Origin: Coturnix japonica
Lineage: Eukaryota > Chordata > Aves > Galliformes > Phasianidae
Direction of reading: 5' to 3'
Assembly: GCF_001577835.2 (NCBI RefSeq)
Contig: NC_029547.1
Span: forward strand, 56,917,754-56,981,753
DNA length: 64,000 nucleotides
Part shown: one piece after another, positions 35,861 to 48,000 of the stretch
Layout of the letters: each line of letters begins with the position of its first letter
Numbering within the stretch: position 1 is the first letter of the stretch
Made by a program: the position numbers and the translations under genes
The notes under the pieces: model-generated
The model's input: only the letters and a program-made list of their open reading frames with translations
What the model was told of the DNA's origin: nothing
Databases searched by the model: none

Positions 35861-38221
35861 GTAAAAGATAACGTGTGGGAAAGGAGCTGCTGGCAGCAGT
35901 TGTTTTACATTAAAACATAGGCGGAGTGGAAACTGCTGCTCGCTTGAGGACCCCGGATCTTTATCTACTTAATCGACTGTGTTATTTAAGCTTTTGTAGC
36001 TCCTTCACCTTTAAATCTCTTTCATTTAAAATGTATCCCTGCCTCTTTTGCTTTGAAGATATCTTAGAAAAAGAACACTGGACCTTTTGTCCATTTGAAC
36101 AACGTCTGAAAGTTGCTGTGAACGCACGAGTTGTGAGATACTCCGCTGTGATCTCCCGCAGCAGTGATGATTCTGAGCCTGGATGATGAACACGCGGCCC
36201 CATGCGGAGCGCACTCTGTGAACGCACAACTTTGCATAGGGAGAAGCAAGCATACAGAAGTTCTGCTGAAATTGGCTGCCTTCCCCCGTGTCTTCAGATC
36301 ATGCAGTCTGAGTGCCCAGGGGACTCCAGCTTTTGGACCAGGACTGAAGAAACATCATGTGGATGACCTGCATGACATAATCCATATTCAGGTATACTAA
36401 TAACTGCGTTCTTACTTGGACCTCACTCTGCTTCTTTGGTTCAGCATCACTCAGCCCTGTGCTGTCCAAGCCAGCATCAACTCAGGTGTGTGAAACATCA
36501 TGACATGCTGCATTTCTTGATAGAAGCAAACGTCAAGGCAGAAAAATTAAGGGAAAGATGTAGGGTGCTGTTCAAAAGAGCTTTCAAATACTGCAGATCG
36601 CACAAATAAATAGTTTTTTCCCACAGAACCACATGTATGTCATGAACAAAAGCTATAGTACAAACATGTATTTGCCAAAGAGAGGTTTCAAGTTTTGCCC
36701 TGATTTGAGTCATTTGTACATCAATGTGCTTTTTGCATAAAACAGAAATGGTTACATCTATTCTACCACAGCAGCTTCAACATACGTTAAAATGTGATGA
36801 CAGGTATTTCAACTACAAATAGAAGAAAGAGGATTTCATTTCACTGCATTTTCTTCTAGACAACAGGCATTTTTCTTGCACAGAGAATGCTGGTATGCAT
36901 AGCAATCCACAGGAACTATGAGGCATCTTATGTTCCTGTTCACTGAAGTAAACGTTGATTGTGCAACCATCAGTTTGCTGTGAACTTCTCTGCTTTACTG
37001 TACAGAGTATGGCATAGTTGTCTGAGGGATAAGTGCTTCATCACTTGGTTGTCCTTATAAAACACAGCCCAGGTTTTACCATTTGAAATATTTACCATGT
37101 ATTACCCATGTGTAATATTCAATGCATATAAATGCATGCAAGTAAGTATGTTTTTTTTAAAAAAAAACTTCATTGCCAGCAGTAAAGAAGTTTGTAGGAA
37201 TATGATCAAGCTGTTTATGTAGACATGGATTTAAGGGATGTAATGTTGATATCATTGGTACCATGGGGTTCTGAAGAACAGGACATACAGACAAGCACGC
37301 TGTTTTACCTTATTTTCATTACATCTTCCTTAAATAACTTTGCTTTCGTGTATTTTCATTGCAGAGGATAATCTGTAAAACCATATCCCCATCTATGGCA
37401 GTGTTAGACACCACTGGTGGCTAGCTGGAAAGTTACACCAGCTGAGATTGGTTAAGTCAGTTCAGCTTGTGTTACCTGGCAGTTTTCCTTGGGAGGTAAT
37501 TCGTTGCAAGTTGTTTAACGCTAACATAGATAGCAAAATACATACCAGTGTGTATGGTGGTGCGAGTGCTGATGTTGTTCTGGGACCAAAAGCTTGTGAG
37601 GGCAAGTCAGTGAGTTGTCATTCTTCTGATTGACAGGTGTCAGGAAAATCTATTTCCGAATGTCTGCAAAAAGTAAGGCTCTATTCTGAATAACACTGGG
37701 GAAAAAAGTGATGTTAATACAATGGTAATAAAAATTGCTTAAAGCAATGGAAAAATGTTGTTCTGCTGTCATTTTATGTCTGGTTTTGTCCGGTCTCGCT
37801 GTATGTTTCTACACATTTAGAAGTCTTTCTCTCCACTTGTCACTAGGTTGTGATAGTAAATCATTATTTACCTTTACATGTCAAGGTAACATATCAGATA
37901 CAAAATAATTTTGTAAAGCTGGTAAACAGCAACTGCAGTATCTTGAGGGGAAGGAATTCCATTTCACTAAGAATGCACTTGCATATCCATTAGTACACTT
38001 TGAAAGGCAGAACTGAGCCAGTGTCTTTATAATTGTACTCAGGAGGTGTTTTACTGACACCCTGGTTTACTCATTAAGGCACAGAACAGGATTTGTCCAT
38101 TGAAAAGGTGCTTGAAACATCCATCTACAAATTAGCTATCCTATGAAGTAGGAATGTTTTTGAACATGTTATGCATCACCAACACAGTAAATCATAAATA
38201 GCTTGAAAATGACTATGTAGT
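35861..38221. other. Upstream flank between CpG island and mariner; no gene recognised
   Basis: AT-rich, apparently single-copy sequence. The only possible signals are the acceptor/donor-like pair at 36161 and 36392 noted under the candidate antisense transcript. I see no transposon and no protein that I recognise. Confidence 0.6.
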
Positions 38222-38769
38222 TTGCTCTGAAAGTACTGCCTCCTATTTATTTCCATTGAAACTACAATAGATACAAAGAGTATACTAACATGGTTTAACA
38301 GAACACATTTTCAGCTACAAAACACTATTTTTCACCAGAGTCACTACAGTGAGTTGTGTATTTTTCACCAGCAATGAACAAGAGCCTGCATGCCACACTC
38401 GTAACAATCTGCACCAGCAGAGGTGACCCACTGTTGCTGTCACCACTGCTGAAATGCACCACCCATTCCTTCACTGTGCTCACACCCACTGTTTGGTCTC
38501 CATAAACATTCAGCAAGTATTGATGAATATCAATGGGTGCCATTTTTTCTGCACAGAGGAATTCAGTGACACACTTTTGCTTCATCCACATTTCCATGTC
38601 AGACACCATTCTGTCAGGCTGCTCCTCTGCTGCCATCTGTCACACAGTAATGACATGTAACAGGATGTAAACAGGATGTAATGTTCAGCCCATGCTGCCA
38701 TGCCACCAACATCTGCCTCTGACATGGTGGGCCAGTATCATAACATCAGAGGCTTTACTTTTGGAGCAA
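38222..38769 (-). mobile_element. Galluhop-type mariner, internally deleted (about 550 bp)
   Basis: Bounded by imperfect terminal inverted repeats. The left end reads ttgctctgaaagtactgcct, and the right end read inward is ttgctccaaaagtaaagcct. The minus strand between them encodes the N-terminal part of a mariner-type transposase and then joins sequence from near the 3' end. An intact mariner is about 1.2-1.3 kb, so roughly half the element is missing, including the catalytic D,D(34)D domain. I recall Galluhop as the bird mariner family with these ends. A clean TA duplication is not visible at either end. Confidence 0.82.
38325..38636 (-). pseudogene. Mariner transposase N-terminal fragment
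   Basis: A 103-codon open frame, beginning MAAEEQPDRM and including FLCAEKMAPIDIHQYLLNVY, GDQTVGVSTVKEWVVHFSSG and CRLLFIAGEK. Residues about 20-65 correspond to the first helix-turn-helix of mariner transposases, which binds the terminal repeats (the STVKEWV recognition-helix pattern is typical). After about residue 75 the sequence appears to jump across the internal deletion. The catalytic domain is absent, so it cannot transpose DNA. Whether it is ever expressed is unknown. Confidence 0.7.
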
Positions 38770-39634
38770 CTCTCAGATATATTCTGCTATAGCCATTCGC
38801 CTTTTAAACAACTATAACAAATGACATGCTTGTTGAATCAACCAATTGATGTCATTTGAGGAAATTTGCTTCTTTTACCAAGACGTTTTTGGGGGTGAAC
38901 TGCCCTAGCAAACCATTTTTAAATCACTCTGTATACCAAGTTCTTTAAATTCATTTCTCAAGGCTACTAACTGTTTTAGCAACTTGAATATTTGGGGTCA
39001 GCAATTTAAGCATAATAGTAATTACACAGTGGCTCTATGCCAAACATGATGAGTGCCTCTGATACATCTTGTACATCCTTCCAAGAAAGAACATATGCAA
39101 TTATTTTAAGAAAAAAAAGGTGTTGATGTTCTGGGTGCAGCAGAAACATTTAGTTACAACACAAGTAAGTGCTATCCAGCAGTTTTGTAACTCTGCACAC
39201 ACTGATTCATGTGGATTGAAAGCTCTGGAAAAAGGATATTTGCTGCTGTATTGAAGGGTAACAAAGTGACTTTTCCTCTCAGTGGCAGACCGCAGCAGAA
39301 GGCAGGCATCTGCAAATCACTTTGCTATTATGCAGCTGAGGACGATAACGCAGTAGTCTAATGCCTGAGCTTCTTTGTGCTCAGTGCTATGGAAAAGGTT
39401 TATGTAATGCCTATCCTGATAGGCACGACTAACTTATTTGTTAGTCTCACTCTCTGGGAGAGTGACAGCAAAAGGAGATTTTAAAGGAAATTTTTGAAAG
39501 AAGTAATTCGGTGTGTCTGAGGAGGTCACTGGGGAGCTCCGTGGTCAGAAACAGCATGCAAAAAGAGTCATAGGACTACCAAAGAAAGGAAATTGCAGAA
39601 GCCGTCTTACAGTTACAGAAAGAAATAAGAAAAT

Positions 39635-39681
39635 AGAAAAAGAAAAAGAAAAAAGAGAGAGAGAGAGAGAGAGAGAGAAAA
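39635..39681. repeat. (GA)n polypurine microsatellite
   Basis: GAAAAA units lead into about 11 GA dinucleotides, all purine on the plus strand, in the upstream flank. Confidence 0.92.
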
Positions 39682-40324
39682 GCTGGAATCAAGGGACTCA
39701 ATTAAATTGAAAAAAATATAGCTGTACTTAGGCAGGAGGCAGAAGAAAGTGGGTAGTGGAGGAATGCTGCCTGTTTGGCAGACTGATTATAATGAGTGCA
39801 CTGCAGATGAAGTGCAGAGGAAGCCAGAAGCCAGCAGCTTCTGCTTAAGCAAGGGATGAAAATGGCTGGGGAATTGGAGAAGACAGTATGAGGAGCATAA
39901 CAGGGATAAGCAGAGGGAGAAACTAGTGGGAAATACTGGTGGAGAGTCACAGAGAAGATGTTAGGAGTGACAGAGCATAGCAGTTGTACAATTTGTGGGT
40001 ACACTGGGGAAAAAAAGGTGGTCACTGAAGAAACAGAATTCAACAGTAGAGACCCTGGGGTTGTGTTAGGCAGTGAGTGGAAAATAGACCATTATGCTGA
40101 GGAGCAGACTGAGGGGGCTGGTGGGCAGTAGCATGGAAGAGAAGAATCCAGTAGTGTCAGTCCAATGCAGAAAATGAAGTGACAAGAGGAGATTGAGGTT
40201 AATGCCAACAAATAAAGTAGCATTGACAGTGTGGAAATGCTAGTAGTCTAAGTCGCTGTTAAAATGTCATAGCAAGGAAAGACACTGTTTCACTCTTCAG
40301 GCCTGTTTCTTTGTTTCAAAAAGA

Positions 40325-41388
40325 GCAAAGATTCATGGCTTCACCAAAGGAAAGTTGTGCCTAACAATCTGGTGGCCTTCTGTGGTGGAGTGGTGGCATC
40401 GGTGGACAAAGGAAATGTAACCGATTTCATCCACCTGAACTTCTGCAAGGCCTTTGACATGGCCCCCACCACATCCTTATCTCTAAGTTGGAGATATGTG
40501 GATTTTAAGAGTAGACTATTGGGTGGGTAATGAATTGATTGGAAAGTCCCAGCCAGAGTGTTGTGGTCAATGGCACTATGTCCAGTAATGAGCAGTGTCC
40601 CCCAGGGGTCCATCTTGAGTCCGGTACTTTTTAATATCTTTATCAATGACACAGACATGGGAGAAGAACTCCTTGAGAATAGCTTTGCTGAGAAGGACTT
40701 AGGAATCCTGCCTGATGAAAAATATAACATGACCCAGCAGTGTGAGCTTGCAGCCTGAAAGGCCAATGGTATCCTGGGTTCCATCAGAAGAGGGGTGGCC
40801 AGCAGGGACAGGGAGGTGACTGTCCTCCACTACTCGGCCCTCGTGAGGCCCCATCTGGTGTACTGCCTTCCAGATCCGGGGTCCCCAACACAGGAAAGAT
40901 GTGGAGATTTTGGAGAAGGTCCAGAGAAGGGCTATGAAGACAATCCAAGGGCTAGAGCACCTCTCCTGTGAAGACAGCCTGAAGGAACTGGGCTTGTTTA
41001 GCTTGGAAAAAAGAAGACTGTGAGGAGACCTCATTGCGACCTTGTAATATTTAAAGGGAGTTTATAAACATGAGGGGAAACAACCTTTTACACAGGTAAT
41101 AAGACAAGGGGGAATGATTTTAAACTAAAGGAAGGGGGAGTTAGGTTGGATGTCAGGGAAGTTTTCTCATGAGATAGTGGTGAGATGCTGGAACATGTTG
41201 TCCAAAGAGATTGTGGATGCCCCACCCCTGCGGGTATTTAAGGCCAATTTGGATAGAGCCTTGGGCAATCTGATCTAGTTCTTGATGCAGTGGATGGCAA
41301 TCCTGCCTGTGACAGAAGTTGGAAGATGATGATCCTTGAGGTCCCTTCCAACCGAAGCCACTCTCTGATTCTATGATTCATAAATTGG
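40325..41388 (+). mobile_element. CR1 LINE, about 1.06 kb, plus strand
   Basis: The longest CR1 copy in the window. It retains part of the reverse transcriptase (PQGSILSPVLFNIFIND near 40597-40647, then EKDLGILPDEK and LVRPHL), the 3' untranslated region, and the terminal gattctatgattcata. Between IND and EKDLG about 75-80 codons are missing compared with the family, including the FADD catalytic motif, so the copy has a large internal deletion as well as stops. It is inactive. Confidence 0.9.
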
Positions 41389-41446
41389 CACTTAAATTGA
41401 AGAGCCAGAATTCTGCTTGTTGACCAATGGTTTAGGCATATGCAAG

Positions 41447-41665
41447 CACAGAATCATAGAATGAACCATAAAATGAATCACAGAATGATTAAGGTTGGAA
41501 AAGAAGTCTAAGATCACCTATTCCAACTATCTACTTACCACCAATGCTGCCCATTTAACTATGTTTGAAAGTACCACATTTCCACATTTCTTGAACATGG
41601 AGGGTGACTGCACTACTTGCCTGGGAAGCCTGTTCCAGTGCCTCACTTCACCACCCTTTTGGAGA
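41447..41665 (-). mobile_element. CR1 LINE, older copy, minus strand
   Basis: Starts with repeated tail units (cacagaatcatagaatga, then another aatcacagaatgatt) and continues through 'aggttggaaaagaagtctaa' and 'gcctgttccagtgcctcac'. It is more diverged than its neighbours. Related but uncertain sequence may continue to about 41755. Confidence 0.75.
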
Positions 41666-41797
41666 AGAAGCCATCCCTTGCATCCAATCAGGAGCTGTAC
41701 CTTGTCCATGTTACACAAGGAGCTAGGAAAGTCAGGCTTTGTGGCTAGAAATTGATCTCTGCTATGGGTACAAAACCTCTTTCCATTTTATAATGGA

Positions 41798-41840
41798 GTC
41801 ATAGAATATTCCAAGTTGGAAGGGACCCATAAGGATCACC
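41798..41840 (-). mobile_element. CR1 LINE 3' tip, about 43 bp, minus strand
   Basis: A short CR1 end (agtcatagaatattccaagt, 'tggaagggaccc') directly abutting a second, separate CR1 3' end in the same orientation. Either a later CR1 inserted into this copy or the 3' ends were duplicated. Confidence 0.65.
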
Positions 41841-42082
41841 GAATAGTTTGGGTTGGAAGGGACACTAAAGCCCATTCATTTCCAACCTCTCTGCTGTGGG
41901 CTGGTTGCTCCCCAACAAATGAGGTTGCCCAGGGCCCCATCCAACCCAGCCTTGGGCACCTGCAGGGCTGGGACATCCACAGCACCTCTGGTCCACTGTG
42001 CCAGGGCCTCAGCACCCTCTGAGTAAAGAATTTCTGCCTAACATCTAACCTAAATCTCCACACTTTGAGTTTTAATCCATAT
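41841..42082 (-). mobile_element. CR1 LINE 3' region, minus strand
   Basis: Good match to the CR1 3' region in reverse: 'gtttgggttggaagggacac', 'ggttgcccagggccccatcc', 'gggacatccacagcacctct', 'gccagggcctcagcaccct' and 'taacatctaacctaaatct'. The last of four adjacent CR1 pieces at 40.3-42.1 kb. Confidence 0.88.
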
Positions 42083-45000
42083 TTGTGTGTTTTCCACACT
42101 GTTAATTGCTGAAGTGCCTTATGTAGTACAGATACAACTGAAAGGACTGAGGTTTATGATGCAAAGTGCAGAAAAATAATATTACAAAATGTTCTTCAAA
42201 TTGTTAAAATTTAAATCATGAAGTACTTTTGGAAGAGCTGAGCCCTGGTTTCTAAAGTTAGTAGTGGTCAATCCCTGTTTCTCAGTTCTGTGGGCTGTGT
42301 AATGAGATTTTCACAGACCTTGTGGTCAGTGCAGTATCTATAAGTAGAGCATTGTCCTGTTGCTCACAGATGGCCAAAACATGAAACTGCCTCAACATTC
42401 CTGGGAGATAGCTTGAATGCATTTTTTAAATGTTCCAAAGACATTGGCATGTCATAGTGGAGATTTCATAATGTTCTCCAAATGTGAGTCAGGAGAGAGT
42501 GTGACAGCAGAGCTCTTGCAAGTAGAGGGCTCAATACACAGCAGGCTGTGATTACTCCAAGACTGAAGAAGCCACTGGTAACTGGGAAAACTACGTTAAA
42601 ATTAAAAAGACATATTAGGAATAAATTTCCTTCTTTCCTTATTCAATGTGAGCTGAGTATAAATGCAAATCATTCTTTGCCTATCCTCTCTTCTCTGTTT
42701 TGGCATAAAAATAGGAAAATTGTGTAAAATACTAAGGAGTTCTCATGTTTTGGGGAAAAGGAAGCCCCACTAACTGGAAGAAAGATGCAGAGAGCACAGC
42801 AGGTGCCATCTGGAATAAGTAAGCCTGGGAAGAATTTGTGATATTTACAAGACACAATACTGATACAGAGAATTCTATCCATCTGACAGAAAGCCAGCAA
42901 GTAATCTACCACAGAGGCGCATAATTCAATAGAAATAGGTTTGGTAAACTGGAGGTAATGTTCCCCATGGTCGCCTTGAAAAAAGCAGTTAACGAAGTAC
43001 AGCAAAAGTACTGTACTTCTGTACTGTAGGCATGCTTATAGATACTAGAAACTTCAGTTTTACAGGAAATGTAATCCGCTGAACTCTAAGGAGAAAAACA
43101 GACATTGCCGGTCACCCACATCACCTCAAGACCATTGGAAATTTCTGAGGTGATGCATTTTTATGAGAAGATTACATTTATATTTGATACAGATGCAAAG
43201 ATATTGAAAGCCATTTTATTGAAGTCATCGAGATGCAGCTGAGACTGTTATGAATGCATGCAGAAAAAGTGTGTACCAGCAGAAAAAATCTTGAAAGGCT
43301 GTAGGCAGAGACAACAATGATCTGAGCCAAAGTTACCACCCCACACATCATCTACTTGCAAGCAAAGACATACCAAACAACAGTCTTGCTTAACAACAGT
43401 TCATAAATTAAGCTTAATATCAGCTACTGTTCGTTTGAGGGATTTCTGGTCAGATGCAAAGCAGACGAGGGTGTCTGTAGTTTTGGACCCACTGGTGCTA
43501 ACACAGAGTCCTCTTGGTTTAGGTGTGTGCTGCTGTGATTGTAGCTCATAACTTTTGCATATGCTTGGGAGATGTGGAATATACTTTTCTGGCAGAAAAA
43601 GAAAAAGAAAGAAAAAAGAAAAAAAAATAGTTTGGAGACGTGTAATTGAAATTTGAAAAATGAAAACAATGTCCAGATACAGTTATATTCAACAGCACAT
43701 CAAAGTCATGCAGCTTCAACTTTTATAGTAGATTTCTTTCCAGAGAAGAATTTTATTAAATAAACTTCATGTTAACAAAGACATATTTATTTAAGTAAAA
43801 TAGAAACAAAACATTTATTGTACCGGTCACAAAGCCATTTGTGCATTGCGTACTAAAGTGAATAAAGGCCTGAATCTATGCAAAACTACACCTGGCCTTT
43901 TTTGATTCAGGAATGAACCCAGACTTACTTCATGAGTAGTTTCATTTTGAGTAGTTTCCTTTCAAATGTATAATAAAAAAAAGAAAATGACAAAATTTTC
44001 TCTATCATTTAAAGAAAGAATAAAACCTGTGTTACTATTAACACTTTTTGCCTTTTGGGGTGGATTTTATCTTTGTTCTGACTACTAACACAATGTTGCA
44101 TTTCTTCTAATTTTAAAACTGATCCAATGCTCATGGTGGCAAGGAGAGATGGAAGGCATATTTATTCCAATTTGACATTCTGTTTTCTTGATTCAAATCA
44201 AATTTGTAGATTTGGAGAATATGAAGGAAAATTATTTCTTCTTGGACTTTAGTTTGTTTTTGTGGGTTTTTTTTAGAGGGGAGGTGGGGTTATTGTTGAT
44301 GTTGTTTTACCAAGGGACTATGCAACATGAAACTAATACTTCTCTAATTAATTTATACTCTTTCTATTTTTTGCTGTGGTGCATAATCACTTTGGAGAAC
44401 CGTGTCTAAATTTCTGATCAACATGTAGATATATGGACAGGATAGAGCTGTACCATAACTGTTTTAGTCATCTAACAGAAAGGCCTACTAGAGTCTGCCT
44501 TAGAGTCTTCTTCACAAAGAGAACTGAAACCTGGAATTAACATATCCTTCCATTTCATGAGCCAGGGGAAGTAATGTTTTGAAACCCACCGTGTAAGAGG
44601 AATATAGTCTTGACTTTAACATCTCAGAAGAAAATGTCCATTGTCAGTTATGTTCGGTGCAAAAATTTCTACAAGGTTTTACACCAAAATTGTGGGGAAT
44701 AAATAGTTTAAGCAAAACGTATTATTCAACCACTTCAGCAGCCTGGAAAATTCAGCTATTTTTTGTTTTGTTTGTTTTGTTTTTCAAAAGTCAAATGCAA
44801 TTACATATTTGAAAGTTCTTCCAGAGTGTCTGAGGTCAAACATTTGTCAAATGCTATTCTTTCCTACAAATGTTAAATACCCCTCCAGCTGAATTTTTCA
44901 TGAAAAAAGCCATTAAAAAATCACAACCAGCTTTAGCACAAACTGCTCAGGACACCCTTGTGCTCCCAGATGAAACTTACTGGCCTTAAAAAGACTTCCT

Positions 45001-48000
45001 TGCGCCTTAGTTTCAGTCTAAGAGGAATGGATTCATTGAACGTTCTCTGTAAAGCACTTTGGGGTCTAACAGTGAAAAATCCCTGGAAGAGCTTCAGATG
45101 GCAGCTTGTCTTATTCTTCTGGATTGTGGAAGGGAAATATGTCTCTTGTACTTCTCTGTGCCATCTGTACTGTTCTGGCTTCTGAAAAAGTTTAAGTTGT
45201 CTCCCAAAGAAACAGCAGCAGTGTCTCCTTCTTGAGAGAAAAGTGTGCATTACATCTGTGCTTTATACTCACTTTTTTAACAGGTACAGTAATTTGCTTT
45301 ATTAATTGTTCATTTACATATTTCTCTCCTAAATGTCACCACTGTTGGATTTAAGGAGCATTCCAGGATGCTATGGTGATCACTTACCAATGTAACTATT
45401 AGGTATGATTAAGCTTGTTCATCCCATAAAAACTGAAAATGTTTCTTCTGGAGGAAATGCCTTTATGTTTCTGTGTTACTCATCCATAACACAAGCTGGC
45501 AAGCAGTGTAAGTGAAAGAAAGAAAAATGTGAGATCTAGATTATAGGATGCTTTCCTGGCAGGAGGAGGATATATTGAAATAGTGTTGATAAAGCTTTTG
45601 GTAAGTGTTTCTCAGATTGTGCTGTGTGTGCTCAGAAGAAGGTAACTAGGTTTTCTGCAAAAACAGTGGGGTCTGTGTAGAAGGGAGAATAACTTCAAGT
45701 TAATCCTCTTAGTTCCTCCAGCAGTCCCATACTAAAATTATTCCAATCTATTATTTTTTTTTTTTTTGGAAAAGATTTTAATGCTCCTGAGTGAAGTAAC
45801 TGAACAGAATATGGAATTAATAATAGGAATACAGAGCTTTCTGTCCTTGGATCACTGGTTCATACTCAGTATAAGACAGCAACTGGGACAAATCCTGCTC
45901 TAAGTAATAGAGTTTCCACAAGACTAAATGATTCCTCATTTATATCTGAATCATTATCTGGTATCTATCTGATCAGTAGCAGTGTAAATGAATGAATGTA
46001 GCCTGTCCATTTTTAAGCTTAGTAATACATACAGCTTTAGGAGGAGCAAAGAGAAAACAAGAAAAAGGCCAGTGTGCTCCATACTTCTATCAAGTCATGC
46101 TCAATGCTTCATGTTTACAGCCATCTTCCTCTGGAATGATGCAAAAACAAAAGACAAAATACCCACCTGGGGAATCCTCCAAGATTTAATGGGTTTAGGC
46201 TGCAGAATTAATTCATTGCCCCTACTCCAGCCTACCTAATGGTAAGTATAACAGTATTTAAACTACCAGGAGATATAGAATTTTTAGCAGCTAAATGTGC
46301 TAGCTGTTTTCCTGCTGATCTTTGTTCCTTGCTCTGCAGGTAGAAATGAAATGAATCCTATGTGATTAATCCTACCTACATGTTTGCAAGAGCTTCAGGC
46401 AACCACCACAGTTTGACTAATTTTGTCATGTTGCAATTGCCTCTTCATCTATGGCTGTGCGAATATGTTTTATAACTGTGGTAAGTGATTGACTCACATT
46501 TGGTATGTCGCATATATATGCAGATGGTTTTACACAAAGACGGTGGTTTTATTGTTCTAAGCCACTCTATCTTTTTTCATCAAAATTCCCTTCTTCTATA
46601 ACACTTAAGAGAGATTAACTGCCTAAAATCAGAGTCATCAGATATGACCAAAGCTGTGTTATTTCATAAACTGGATAAGAAATGTAGGTGAAATGTATAT
46701 AATTTATATAAGAAGAACTGTTTAATTTCTCTTTGCACCATTTCTATGTTGTACTCTTTCCTGAATTACTGCTTTAACTTGAATTGAGCTGTGAGCAGTA
46801 CACTGTCATCTTCTCTGAGATGTGCTCTATGAATTATATAAATCTATTAACATATGTGCATTAGAATAGCTGTTAAAATTAGAAGTACTAGAATAACTGA
46901 GCAACAGACAAGACAATTCCTGTTAGATACAGGAATTAGGTGTGAAAGGACAAGACAAAATTATGAACTAACAGCATGGTGACTTCATCTGGGCTTTTTA
47001 GTAGTATTTACTGCTGTTGTTCTTTGCAGATACAGCGAAACCCTTCATAAATAAAATATTCAGGAAAGATAACAAAGTCTCAAAGTGCCTGTTTATTCTC
47101 CTACCTCTACAACACCCTTTTCTGAGCTAATTTTCTTCATTAGTCAAACAAAAATACAGCCATGCACAGATTTCCTGTAGTGCTTATCTGCCTAGGAAAA
47201 CTGAGCAGAAATATGAATGTATTTGCATTACAAACAAGAGGCTTTTTTTCCCCAAACACATTTTCCATTGTAGTCAACTATATTGAGTGCTTTGGCTAAA
47301 AACAGATTTTGTGGAAAAGAAAATCATATACTGAAAACAAAAATGATTTATTTTTTTTTTAATGAAGTTGGTGGGGATGTAGTGTCATAATGCAGCAAAA
47401 CATGTCGCATATGAAGAGAAGAGTTACAACTGCATCCTGCCTTACCCAGTTGGTATATGATAGCATTCCGGCACATGCCCACAAATGTGCACAATCTTAA
47501 CTATATTTTTCTTCCATCTTGAGAACCCTTTTTTTTTTTTCACCTTGGCAGAAGAAGAGTTTAAATGTTCCAAAGGCCTGGTAAACAAAATCGTATTCGA
47601 ATGCAGCATGTTTATAACACTGCATTGGAAAGCTGGGCTAGTCCAGCCAGTGGTAGTAGGCAGTGGAGCTGTGTCATTGCCTATGTCTCTGTAGAAGTTC
47701 TCTCTCCACTTACATAATGAGATGAGACACAAAATCATGACCATTCTCTGACTTTTTTAAATTTTTAATTATTATTATTATTATTATTTTGGTTCTGTTA
47801 CGGTGACAGGAAGACTCACTTTTATTCTACCATCTGAGAAAGAGTTTTCCCATTTCTCAAACTATTGAAATCACATTGTTATAATAAGTGCAAATAGGGA
47901 AGATAGTCCATGATGTAGAACTGTATAATTTGTTCTCATGCTCATAAAAACCCACAGACACACACTATCTGGGATACCATAAGCTCATAAATCTTGGAAG

